A DNA stretch of 41,305 nucleotides from Planctomycetota bacterium (GTDB lineage: Bacteria > Planctomycetota > J058), in assembly GCA_023954375.1 (NCBI GenBank), contig JAMLIC010000069.1, positions 1 through 41,305 of the forward strand, read 5' to 3'. The position numbers and the translations under genes were made by a program. Of this stretch, positions 15,754 to 24,935 are shown in pieces. How positions within the stretch are numbered: the stretch's first letter is position 1; every line of letters starts with the position of its first letter. Under the pieces are notes generated by a model. The model did not search any database. It worked only from the letters and a program-made list of their open reading frames with translations, and was not told the DNA's origin.

Positions 15754-17589
15754 ATGGGACGAGTCCATGGGCCGGGGGCGCGCCTCCGGATGGTGATCGC
15801 GGTCGTCGGCCTCCTCGGGGCGACGTCGCCGGCCGCGGCGCAGCCCGCGCGCGGCGTCGACCGGGACGCCTGGCTGTCGCGCCTCCGGCGCGCGCTGAGC
15901 GAGGACCAGCCCGACGCGGCCTTCGAGCGCTGGGTGCAGGACTGGCACGGGCGGCCGGGCACGGGCCTGGCAGAAGGGGTCCGCGGCGCCGGCCGCGGGC
16001 AGCCCGGCCAGCCGGGCGCTCCGCTGGGCACCGAGTTCTGGGACGCGCTCGGCAACGACGCGCTCGGGCAGGTCGACGGCGCCCTCAACGAGGCGCTGGG
16101 CCGCTGGGCGGCGGCGCCGACGCCCGAGAACCTCGGGCGGGTCGAGGCGCTTGAGCGGGTGCGGGACCGCATGCACGGCCTCGGCGCGCGCGGCGCCGAC
16201 GCGGCCGCCGCCGAGGAGCCGATGAGCCCGCACGGGCGGCCCGTGCGCGACGCGTCGGGCCAGGTGATCGGCTGGGACCGCGACGGCGACGGCGTGGCCG
16301 ACCTGTTCGACCTCGACGGCGACGGCGTTCCGGACCACTTCGGCGGCGGGAGCAACCGCGCCGCCTACGCCGGCGGCGGGGGCACGACGACCGGGGTCGG
16401 CGCGGCCGGCGCGCCGGGCGGGACCACGCGCGACGTCGCCGGGGCCTTCCGCGCGTCCACGACCACGCGGGCGGTGCGCGCGACCTCCGCGCCGGCGGGC
16501 GCGCCGGGCGAGGCGCGCCCGACGACGGGGCGCGAGCCGGCGCCCCCGGCCAGGGTCGACCTGCCCGCGCTCGGGCGCCTGGAGGGCGCGCTGCGCGAGG
16601 CGCGCGAGGCGGCGGGGCGCCTCGAGGGGGCGCTGGAGCGGTCGAGCGCGCGGGTCGCGGCCGCGGAGCGGGTGCGCGACCGGACGGACGCCGCGCGCGC
16701 CGCGTCGGCGGGCCTCGAGGCCGAGGCCCGCCGCGTCCCGGCCGCGTCGCGCGGGGCGGCCGTGGCGCGGCTCCGGGAGGGGCTGGCGGTCGCGATCGAC
16801 GTGGAGGAGCAGGTCGGCCGGTGCCTGCGCCAGTGCGCAGGGCGCGGCGGGCTCGAGCAGGTGGTCGAGGTCATCCTCGAGGTCGGCGAGGCGCTCCACG
16901 AGGTCGGCGTGGCCTTCTGGAGGGCGGGCCAGGCCGTCGGGGCGATCGACCCCGCGGCGGACCCGCCGGCCCGGCCCGGCGCCGCCGAGGAGGGCGCTGG
17001 GACCGGCACGGGCTTCCTCGTGGGCGACGGCCGCCACGTGGTCACGAACGCGCACGTCGTCGGCCACGCGCAGGTGGTCGAGGTGCAGCACGGCGAGCGG
17101 ACGGTCAGCGGGCAGGTGGTCGCCCGCGACGAGGCGCTCGACCTCGCGCTCGTCCGCGTCGGCGCGTCGCTCGGGGAGCCGCTGCGCTTCGGCCCCGCGG
17201 GGCGGCGCCCGGGGGTGGTGGTGTTCGCCTACGGCTTCGGCGTGCTGTCGGCCCGGGGCGACGACGCCTCGCGCTGCCTCACCACGCGCGGCTCGGTGGC
17301 CTACCTCGAGAACGGCGAGATCATCTTCGACGCGCACGTGAACCCCGGCAACAGCGGCGGCCCGCTCGTCGACGCGCGCGGCTGCTTCGTCGGCGTGGTC
17401 GTGGCCAAGACCGTCGCCGATGCGACGCGCGGGATCGACAGCGTCAGCATCGCCGTCGACGGCGAGGTCGCCGTGCGTTGGCTCTCGACCCACGGGGTCC
17501 ACGCGACGCACGAGCCCGGCCCGCCGCGGGGCGACCTCCCGCCGGACGCGGACGTCCGGCAGGCCGTGGTGCGGATCGTGCGTCGGTAG
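15754..17589 (+). CDS. Secreted trypsin-like serine protease with calcium-binding-type repeat
   Basis: A 611-residue exported protease of the S1/HtrA-like type. A Sec signal peptide (positively charged start, VIAVVGLLGATSPAAAQ core) suggests cleavage near residue 30. Residues 175-196 contain two Asp-rich loops (DRDGDGVADL, DLDGDGVPDHF) like EF-hand or thrombospondin type-3 calcium sites. A low-complexity and then helical region precedes the protease domain. There the triad is intact: His434 (TNAHVV), Asp463 (LDLALVRV) and Ser534 (GNSGGPLV). No PDZ domain follows. ATG 15754 is chosen for its AAGGGAG Shine-Dalgarno and because the signal peptide starts there; the upstream open frame is not protein-like. 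Substrate unknown. Confidence 0.87.
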   Translation: MGRVHGPGARLRMVIAVVGLLGATSPAAAQPARGVDRDAWLSRLRRALSEDQPDAAFERWVQDWHGRPGTGLAEGVRGAGRGQPGQPGAPLGTEFWDALGNDALGQVDGALNEALGRWAAAPTPENLGRVEALERVRDRMHGLGARGADAAAAEEPMSPHGRPVRDASGQVIGWDRDGDGVADLFDLDGDGVPDHFGGGSNRAAYAGGGGTTTGVGAAGAPGGTTRDVAGAFRASTTTRAVRATSAPAGAPGEARPTTGREPAPPARVDLPALGRLEGALREAREAAGRLEGALERSSARVAAAERVRDRTDAARAASAGLEAEARRVPAASRGAAVARLREGLAVAIDVEEQVGRCLRQCAGRGGLEQVVEVILEVGEALHEVGVAFWRAGQAVGAIDPAADPPARPGAAEEGAGTGTGFLVGDGRHVVTNAHVVGHAQVVEVQHGERTVSGQVVARDEALDLALVRVGASLGEPLRFGPAGRRPGVVVFAYGFGVLSARGDDASRCLTTRGSVAYLENGEIIFDAHVNPGNSGGPLVDARGCFVGVVVAKTVADATRGIDSVSIAVDGEVAVRWLSTHGVHATHEPGPPRGDLPPDADVRQAVVRIVRR

Positions 17590-17658
17590 CTGCACCGCTA
17601 GAGGCCAGTGCTCTTCTCGAACCCGATAGCCTCGCCATTCATGCGCGGCGCTCGCTCC

Positions 17659-17872
17659 GGCCGTCTTCGCAGACGGCCGAGCCGCCTCCGAGCACACCTC
17701 ACCGCGCCTTCGCAGCGAGAGCCCCAGGCGAGGCGGAGGAGGGCCCGGCGTGTCCGCGCGAAGGCGAGGGACTGCGGCCGCCTGGCCGCCGACCGAGCCT
17801 GAGCGGCCAGGTGTCGCGCGAAGCGCGACACCCTGGCGAACGGCAGCGCCCGCCATCCTCCGCCGCAGCCGC
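17659..17872 (-). repeat. Dispersed repeat, copy 1 (3' of the EF-G-like gene)
   Basis: On the minus strand this starts 7 nt after the EF-G-like stop codon and is shared with 36061-36272. The first 33 nt (beginning GCGGCTGCGGCGGAGGATGG) are identical in both copies, as are internal blocks of 26, 18 and 26 nt separated by divergent parts. It contains strong hairpins: GTGTCGCGC/GCGCGACAC with a GAA loop near 17811-17831, and an 8-bp stem GGCCGTCT/AGACGGCC with a 4-nt loop at 17659-17678. These could end transcripts from both the protease and the EF-G-like gene. No protein is encoded. Confidence 0.8.
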
Positions 17873-17879
17873 GATCACA

Positions 17880-19877
17880 CTACTCCTTGTCCTCGCCCCG
17901 CGCCTTCCGGTGCGCCTCGATGAGCGGCGCGGCCTTGTCGGGCGGCAGGACCTCGTAGTGGTCGAAGGTCATGTGGAAGACGCCCTCGCCCGAGGTCATG
18001 GAGCGCAGGTCCTGCGAGTAGGTCTGCAGCTCCGCCTCCGGAACGAGCGCCTTGATGACGGTCCCGTCGTCGGTCTGGTCCATGCCCTGCGGCTGCGAGC
18101 GGCGCCGCGCCAGGTCGCCCATGATGTCGCCCGTGAACTGCTCGGGCACGGTGATCTCGACCATCATGATCGGCTCGAGGAGCGTGGGCCTCGCCTCCGC
18201 GACCGCCTGCCGGAAGGCGCCGCGCCCGGCCTTCTTGAAGGCGACCTCCTTCGAGTCGACGGGGTGCTCCTTGCCGTCGTAGACCTCCACCTTGACGTCG
18301 ACGAACTTGAAGCCGGCGACGACGCCCTCCTGCATGGCCTCGACGATGCCCTTCTCGATCGCCGGCATGAAGCTGCCGGAGATGGCGCCGCCGACGACCT
18401 TGTTGTCGAACACGAAGCCCTCGCCGCGCTCGGCCGGGATGACCCGGAGCGCCACCTCGCCGAACTCGCCGGCGCCGCCCGACTGCTTCTTGTGGCGGTA
18501 GCGCGCGTCGCCCCTGGCGCGGACCGTCTCGCGGTAGGCGATCCGCGGGAGGTGGTGCTCGACCTCGACCTTCGTGCGCTCCTTCATGCGGTGGAGCACC
18601 GTCTCGAGGTGCAGCGTGCTCATGCCGCGCACGATCAGCTCGTGGGTCTCCTCGTTGCGCGTCGTCTGGAAGGACAGGTCCTCGCGCTGCAGGCGGTCGA
18701 GCGCGGGCCGGAGCTTCGTCTCGTCGGCGCGGGTCTTCGGGGTCACCGCGAGCGAGACCATGGGCTCGGGCACCTCCGGCCGGGGCAGGACCACCTGCGC
18801 GCCGCCGGGCGCGCTGATCGTGTCGCCGGTGTGCATCGTGTCGAGCTTGGGGATGATCGCGATGTCGCCCGCCACGAGCTTGTCGAGCGGCTCGAGCCCC
18901 TTGCCCTGCGGCCGCTGGAAGTCGTGCGTGCGCTCCTCCTTGCCCTCGGTCGACAGGTTGACGATCGTGCCGTGCGAGGTCGCCTCGCCCGCCAGCACGC
19001 GGACGTAGTTCTGCGCGCCGTAGTCGCCGATCGCGACCTTGAACACCTGCGCCAGGAACGGCCCCTCCGGCCGCACCACCTCGCCCTTCACCCCCTTGCG
19101 CGGCGCGGCGTCGAGCGGGCTCGGCATGTAGCGGCGCACGACGTCGAGCAGGTCGTCGACCCCCAGCTCCTTGGTCGCCGACGTGGCGACCATGGGGACG
19201 AGCGCGCCGCTGCGGCAGCCGGCGAGGATCCCGCGGGCGAGCTCCTCCTCGCTGATCGAGCCCTGCTCGAGGTACTTCTCCATGAGGGCCTCGTCGGTCT
19301 CGACGGCGGCGTCGATGATCGCCTCGCGCAGGTCGGAGCCCGGGGCGAGGGCGTCCTCGTCGCCCGTGTACCTGGCGCCGGCGCCCTCGGGCCGGCGGAA
19401 CCAGACGCAGCGCTTGCCGAAGGCCTCCTGCAGCTGGGCCACGAGGGCGTCGAGCTCGACGTTGTCGACGTCCATCTTGTTGACGACGATCATGCGCGCC
19501 AGCCCGTGCTTGGCGGCCAGCTTCCAGGCCTTCCGGGTGTTCAGGCCGACCCCCGTCTTGGCGTTGACGACGATGCAGGCGATGTCGGCGGCCAGGATGG
19601 AGCAGGTGGCCTCGGCGAAGAAGTCCGGGTAGCCCGGGGTGTCGATCAGGTTCAGGCCGTAGCCCTCGGAGGTGGCGTGGGCCACGGCGGTGTAGAGGGA
19701 GTGCTGCTTGGCCTTCTCCTCGGGCTCGAAGTCGGTGACGGTGGTCCCGGCCGTGACCGACCCCAGGCGGCTGACCGCGCCGGTCCGGTGGAGGATGGCC
19801 TCGATCAGGCTCGTCTTACCGGAGTCGGCGTGGCCGACGAAGGCGATGTTGCGCAGGCGGTCGGGGGGGTGCCTCAT
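17880..19877 (-). CDS. EF-G-like translational GTPase (EF-G-2/FusA-like subfamily)
   Basis: A 665-residue GTPase with the full EF-G domain plan, divergent from the str genes. The P-loop GHADSGKT (15-22) and NKMD (133-136) are intact. Two hallmarks are changed. The switch I RGIT is missing (EEKAKQHSLYTAVA instead), and switch II reads DTPGY (79-83), with Tyr where classical EF-G has the catalytic His. Both changes are known in the EF-G-2 subgroup, such as the Thermus paralogue, so this is unlikely to be the main translocase. Domains III-V are complete, ending in a typical EF-G C-terminus (GEGVFHMTFDHYEVLP). The ATG at 19877 has AGGAG and GGAG upstream. Its biological role is unknown. Confidence 0.88.
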   Translation of the reverse strand: MRHPPDRLRNIAFVGHADSGKTSLIEAILHRTGAVSRLGSVTAGTTVTDFEPEEKAKQHSLYTAVAHATSEGYGLNLIDTPGYPDFFAEATCSILAADIACIVVNAKTGVGLNTRKAWKLAAKHGLARMIVVNKMDVDNVELDALVAQLQEAFGKRCVWFRRPEGAGARYTGDEDALAPGSDLREAIIDAAVETDEALMEKYLEQGSISEEELARGILAGCRSGALVPMVATSATKELGVDDLLDVVRRYMPSPLDAAPRKGVKGEVVRPEGPFLAQVFKVAIGDYGAQNYVRVLAGEATSHGTIVNLSTEGKEERTHDFQRPQGKGLEPLDKLVAGDIAIIPKLDTMHTGDTISAPGGAQVVLPRPEVPEPMVSLAVTPKTRADETKLRPALDRLQREDLSFQTTRNEETHELIVRGMSTLHLETVLHRMKERTKVEVEHHLPRIAYRETVRARGDARYRHKKQSGGAGEFGEVALRVIPAERGEGFVFDNKVVGGAISGSFMPAIEKGIVEAMQEGVVAGFKFVDVKVEVYDGKEHPVDSKEVAFKKAGRGAFRQAVAEARPTLLEPIMMVEITVPEQFTGDIMGDLARRRSQPQGMDQTDDGTVIKALVPEAELQTYSQDLRSMTSGEGVFHMTFDHYEVLPPDKAAPLIEAHRKARGEDKE

Positions 19878-19975
19878 GACGCTCCAACTCCTGGTAGTGA
19901 GCAGGGTTCCGGCGCCTCGAGAGCACGGGACAGGGGGGCGCGAGGTGCCGGAAGACCGGCAGGGGGGATGAATGG

Positions 19976-20004
19976 GTCTTACCCCCCCCTCTGCAGCTTG
20001 GCAA
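19976..20004 (-). promoter_or_regulatory. Possible promoter of the EF-G-like gene (TTGCCA-17-TAAGAC)
   Basis: Minus-strand TTGCCA and TAAGAC are 17 bp apart, about 100 nt before the ATG. The leader would contain the hairpin TGCCGG-AAGA-CCGGCA. The -10 lacks its final T, so support is weak. The rest of the 432-bp gap between the two divergent genes holds the rpsL promoter and leader. Confidence 0.25.
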
Positions 20005-20123
20005 GGCGGGCTCTGCCGCGTGGCAGGCCGTTCCCACGGGATGTCAGGGGGAGGGACGGCGGGTACACGGGGGCTCCGGGGCCCGCCTCCGAACTTGGGG
20101 CTGGTCACGGCTCATGGCGTGCG

Positions 20124-20309
20124 TATAATGCGGCCCTTCTCCGCCTGGCGTCTGCGCGCAGGTCGCGCGCGAACGCCGGCGGGGGCACGACATACGCCCG
20201 ACGGTGGGCCGCCGCAGGCGGGACACACCGACCAAGCCGTCCGGCGGCCCTGCGCGCGCGCGAGCGCGTCGGCGGGCCGCAGGCAGGAACGTTCAGCCGA
20301 AGGTTGGCC
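20124..20309 (+). promoter_or_regulatory. rpsL promoter -10 (TATAAT) and long GC-rich leader
   Basis: A perfect TATAAT at 20124-20129 has no convincing -35. The leader to the rpsL ATG is about 170 nt, very GC-rich and able to fold (for example CCGGCGGCC against GGCGGGCCG). It may carry ribosomal-protein feedback control, but no known S12/S7 leader motif was recognised. Confidence 0.5.
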
Positions 20310-20684
20310 ATGCCGACGATCAACCAGCTCGTGAGGAGCCCCCGCAAGGTCCAGAAGGGCCGCTCCAAGTCGCCGGTCCTCGAGGGCTGCCCGCAGAAGC
20401 GCGGGGTCTGCCTCCAGGTCAAGACGATGACCCCGAAGAAGCCGAACTCGGCGCTGCGCAAGATCGCGCGCGTGCGCCTGAGCAACGGCCGCGAGGTCAC
20501 CGCCTACATCCCGGGCGAGGGGCACAACCTCCAGGAGCACTCCATCGTGCTGGTCCGCGGCGGCCGCGTCCGCGACCTGCCGGGTGTCCGCTATCACATC
20601 ATCCGTGGCACGCTCGACGCGCTCGGCGTCGACGGGCGCAAGCAGGGCCGCTCGAAGTACGGCGCCAAGCGCCCGAAGGCCTAG
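20310..20684 (+). CDS. rpsL: 30S ribosomal protein S12 (uS12)
   Basis: Decoding-centre protein, 124 residues, the normal length. KKPNSALRK (43-51) keeps the universal Lys44 that is mutated in many streptomycin-resistant strains. The second resistance site reads GGRVRDLPG: residue 88 is Arg where most bacteria have Lys. Asp89, the target of RimO methylthiolation, is present. It heads an rpsL-rpsG unit with a 20-nt gap between the genes. The ATG is preceded by GAAGG. Confidence 0.98.
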   Translation: MPTINQLVRSPRKVQKGRSKSPVLEGCPQKRGVCLQVKTMTPKKPNSALRKIARVRLSNGREVTAYIPGEGHNLQEHSIVLVRGGRVRDLPGVRYHIIRGTLDALGVDGRKQGRSKYGAKRPKA

Positions 20685-20704
20685 CGCGCAGGAGCACGAC
20701 GCAC

Positions 20705-21178
20705 ATGCCCAGCAAGTTCAAGTCGCCGACCCGCTTCGTCCAGCCGGACCCCCGTTACCAGCACGTCCTGGTGACGAAGTTCGTCAACTGCATCATGGAG
20801 GACGGCAAGAAGCGCGTCGCCTACCAGATCTTCTACGACGCGATGGACGAGATCGCGAAGCGGATCAAGGACAAGGAGCCGCTCGAGGTCTTCGAGGCGG
20901 CCGTCGTCAACGTGAAGCCGCTCATCCAGGTCCGCTCGCGCCGCGTCGGCGGCGCCACCTACCAGGTCCCCATGGAGGTGAAGAAGAAGCGGGCCACCGC
21001 CCTGGCGATCCGCTGGATCCTCGAGGCGTCGCGCAAGAAGAAGGGCCGGCCGATGTTCAAGCGCCTGGCCGACGAGTTCATCATGGCCTACCGCAAGGAA
21101 GGCACGGCCATGGCCACGCGCGACAACGTCCACAAGATGGCCGAGGCCAACAAGGCGTTCGCGCACCTCACCTGGTAG
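20705..21178 (+). CDS. rpsG: 30S ribosomal protein S7 (uS7)
   Basis: Primary binder of the 16S rRNA 3' major domain; 157 residues, one more than in E. coli. Conserved blocks include LVTKFVNCIMEDGKK, VKPLIQVRSRRVGGATYQVP, AIRWILEASR and the C-terminal MAEANKAFAHLTW. It is followed by a terminator-like hairpin rather than directly by fusA, so fusA may be partly uncoupled. Confidence 0.98.
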   Translation: MPSKFKSPTRFVQPDPRYQHVLVTKFVNCIMEDGKKRVAYQIFYDAMDEIAKRIKDKEPLEVFEAAVVNVKPLIQVRSRRVGGATYQVPMEVKKKRATALAIRWILEASRKKKGRPMFKRLADEFIMAYRKEGTAMATRDNVHKMAEANKAFAHLTW

Positions 21179-21208
21179 CCGTGCAACCCGGCCCATCAGG
21201 TCCAGCCG

Positions 21209-21244
21209 CGCCCCCGCCCACCCTGGCTCCAGGGCGCGGGGGCG
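21209..21244 (+). terminator. GC-rich hairpin after rpsG
   Basis: CGCCCCCGC pairs with GCGGGGGCG (9 bp), with a further inner CCCTG/CAGGG pairing after a small internal loop. It has no U-run, so it is either a partial terminator/attenuator or an mRNA-stabilising hairpin between rpsG and fusA. Confidence 0.45.
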
Positions 21245-21326
21245 TCGGTGCGTACGGGGACATCGCTGGACACGTCGCACGTCCCGGGTCCCATCGTCTT
21301 TACCGGCACCTCCACAGTTCAAGGCA

Positions 21327-21403
21327 GGACACGGAGGCCACGGAGGTGAACGGAGGTCACGGAGGTTTCGTGTCCTTCGTTCTCCTCCGTGGCCTCCGTG
21401 TCC
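21327..21403. repeat. Perfect 20-bp inverted repeat built of ACGGAGG units
   Basis: The left arm at 21327-21346 (GGACACGGAGGCCACGGAGG) is perfectly complementary to the arm at 21384-21403, with a 37-nt loop. The left side and loop contain four successive ACGGAGG units. The structure looks like a mobile palindromic repeat (REP/MITE-like) dropped between rpsG and fusA. It ends about 50 nt before the fusA start. Confidence 0.75.
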
Positions 21404-21456
21404 CATTCTTCTCGTGGGCCGGAGGCCCCCTCTCCTCGCCCATCGGAGCGCGCTAA

Positions 21457-23592
<2,136 letters not shown>

Positions 23593-23617
23593 TGGGCGGC
23601 CAACCCCAACTTCCCTG

Positions 23618-23646
23618 TTGACGACGCGCCTCCCCTCCCGTAACCT
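23618..23646 (+). promoter_or_regulatory. Promoter P1 in the fusA-rpsJ gap (TTGACG-17-TAACCT)
   Basis: A -35-like TTGACG at 23618-23623 and a -10-like TAACCT at 23641-23646 have an optimal 17-bp spacer. The predicted start is near 23653. It lies about 25 nt after the fusA stop, so it can drive rpsJ or a separate RNA. Confidence 0.5.
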
Positions 23647-23652
23647 TGGGCG

Positions 23653-23799
23653 CTTACCCTGCGAGACCATCCTGCAGCCAGCAGGACGAGTCGTGGGGGG
23701 ACGGCGGCCCGGCGCTCACGCGCCGGGACCGACGTGAGAACGGAGCTCTCCCGGGTACCGCGAGTGTCATCACGCCATCCACCGCCCATTCAGCGGTGG
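23653..23799 (+). ncRNA. Candidate structured RNA or leader between fusA and rpsJ
   Basis: There is no open frame here. Downstream of P1 three perfect hairpins occur in order: TCCTGC/GCAGGA with a 5-nt loop (23670-23686), CCCGGCGC/GCGCCGGG with a TCAC loop (23708-23727) and CCACCGC/GCGGTGG with a 7-nt loop (23779-23799). The last ends just before the -35 of P2. It could be a short independent RNA of about 150 nt or the upstream part of an S10 leader. No known RNA family was recognised. Confidence 0.28.
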
Positions 23800-23806
23800 C
23801 GACGAA

Positions 23807-23834
23807 TTGACACGCCGCACGATGCCCCTATAAT
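23807..23834 (+). promoter_or_regulatory. Strong rpsJ promoter P2 (TTGACA-16-TATAAT)
   Basis: Both hexamers are perfect consensus: TTGACA at 23807-23812 and TATAAT at 23829-23834, 16 bp apart. It is the strongest promoter in the window and should drive the S10-spc gene run. The transcript would start near 23841, with a leader of about 110 nt. Confidence 0.8.
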
Positions 23835-23864
23835 CTCCGCTTTCACGTCGCGAGAAGAACAACA

Positions 23865-23903
23865 TAAATCCCTGCAATTGCAGGATTTAGCGCGGCGCCG
23901 CGC
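23865..23903 (+). promoter_or_regulatory. rpsJ leader: AT-rich palindrome plus GC palindrome
   Basis: TAAATCCCTGCAA (23865-23877) is followed at once by TTGCAGGATTTA (23878-23889), a near-perfect palindrome with one extra C. It is strikingly AT-rich for this genome. A 14-nt perfect palindrome GCGCGGCGCCGCGC (23890-23903) follows directly. Their position in the 5' UTR of the S10 run suggests an autoregulatory or processing structure, or a protein-binding operator; the ligand is unknown. Confidence 0.5.
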
Positions 23904-23950
23904 GGCCCCTCACGAGGCCCGCGATGGCGCCCGGTGGGCAGGCTGAAGAC

Positions 23951-24253
23951 ATGGAACGCATTCGCATTCGCATGGAGGCCTACGATCACGAGATCCTCGA
24001 CCAGTCGGCCGCGGAGCTCGTGAACAAGGCCAAGGAGACGGGTGCCAAGGTGTCGGGGCCCATCCCGCTGCCCACCCGCATCGAGCGCTACACGGTCCTC
24101 CGCTCGCCGCACGTGGACAAGAAGTCCCGCGAGCAGTTCGAGATGCGGACCCACAAGCGCCTGATCGACATCACCGAGGCCACCGGCAAGACGGTCAACG
24201 CGATCACGCTCGTGACCATGCCGGCCGGCGTCCACATCACGGTCAAGGCCTAG
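23951..24253 (+). CDS. rpsJ: 30S ribosomal protein S10 (uS10)
   Basis: First gene of the S10-type run; 100 residues, close to the standard 100-105. It has the family segments RIRMEAYDHEILD, GPIPLPTRIERYTVLRSPHV, KKSREQFEMRTHKRLIDI and AITLVTMPAGVHITVKA. S10 also acts in antitermination with NusB. The ATG at 23951 fits the family N-terminus, though an in-frame GTG-type start at 23924 would add nine residues. Confidence 0.98.
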   Translation: MERIRIRMEAYDHEILDQSAAELVNKAKETGAKVSGPIPLPTRIERYTVLRSPHVDKKSREQFEMRTHKRLIDITEATGKTVNAITLVTMPAGVHITVKA

Positions 24254-24276
24254 GGGCCGGGTAAGCGAGGCGGGCC

Positions 24277-24933
24277 ATGGTGACCATGCTGATCGGCAAG
24301 AAGCTGGCGATGACCCAGGTCTGGGACAAGGACGGCAACGTCCAGCCCGTGACGGTCATCCAGGCCGGCCCCTGCCGCGTCGTCCAGGTGAAGGCCAAGG
24401 ACGGCAAGGACGGCTACGCCGCCGTCCAGCTCGGCTTCGAGGAGCTGCCCGCCCGCAACGGCGGCAAGGGCACGGCGCGGGTCAACAAGCCGCTCCTCGG
24501 GCACTTCGAGAAGGCCAAGGTCCCCGCGCAGCGCCTGCTCCGCGAGTGCCGCCTCGACGACGCGAAGGCGCTGCCCGAGGCGGGCGCCACGCTCAAGGTC
24601 GGCGAGGTGTTCGACGGCGTGAAGCTCGTCGACGTGATCGGCACGACGAAGGGCCGCGGCTTCCAGGGCTGCATGAAGCGCCACAAGTTCGGCGGCGGCC
24701 GCGCCACCCACGGCTCGAAGAACCACCGCGAGCCGGGCGCGATCGGCCAGAACCAGAGCGGTCACAACATCATCCGGGGCAAGCGCCTCCCGGGTCACAT
24801 GGGCGCTGTCCGGCGCACCGTGCGCAACCTCGAGGTGGTCAAGATCGAGGGCGATCACGACCTCCTCTACGTGAAGGGCGCGATCCCCGGCCCGCGCAAC
24901 GGCTACGTGGTCGTGCGCAAGGCGGTGAGGTAG
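24277..24933 (+). CDS. rplC: 50S ribosomal protein L3 (uL3)
   Basis: Early-assembly 23S rRNA binder, 218 residues. GTTKGRGFQGCMKRHKFGGG and the IGQNQ loop (site of the Gln methylated by PrmB in E. coli) are present. The ATG 24277 has GAGG 7 nt upstream; a second ATG three codons later is less well spaced. It is the second gene after the rpsJ promoter. Confidence 0.98.
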   Translation: MVTMLIGKKLAMTQVWDKDGNVQPVTVIQAGPCRVVQVKAKDGKDGYAAVQLGFEELPARNGGKGTARVNKPLLGHFEKAKVPAQRLLRECRLDDAKALPEAGATLKVGEVFDGVKLVDVIGTTKGRGFQGCMKRHKFGGGRATHGSKNHREPGAIGQNQSGHNIIRGKRLPGHMGAVRRTVRNLEVVKIEGDHDLLYVKGAIPGPRNGYVVVRKAVR

Positions 24934-24935
24934 CC

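Noticed and set aside
20130..20309. tRNA or known riboswitch in the rpsL leader
   Set aside because: No cloverleaf, no GTTCGANNC arm and no recognised aptamer core; only generic GC-rich pairing.
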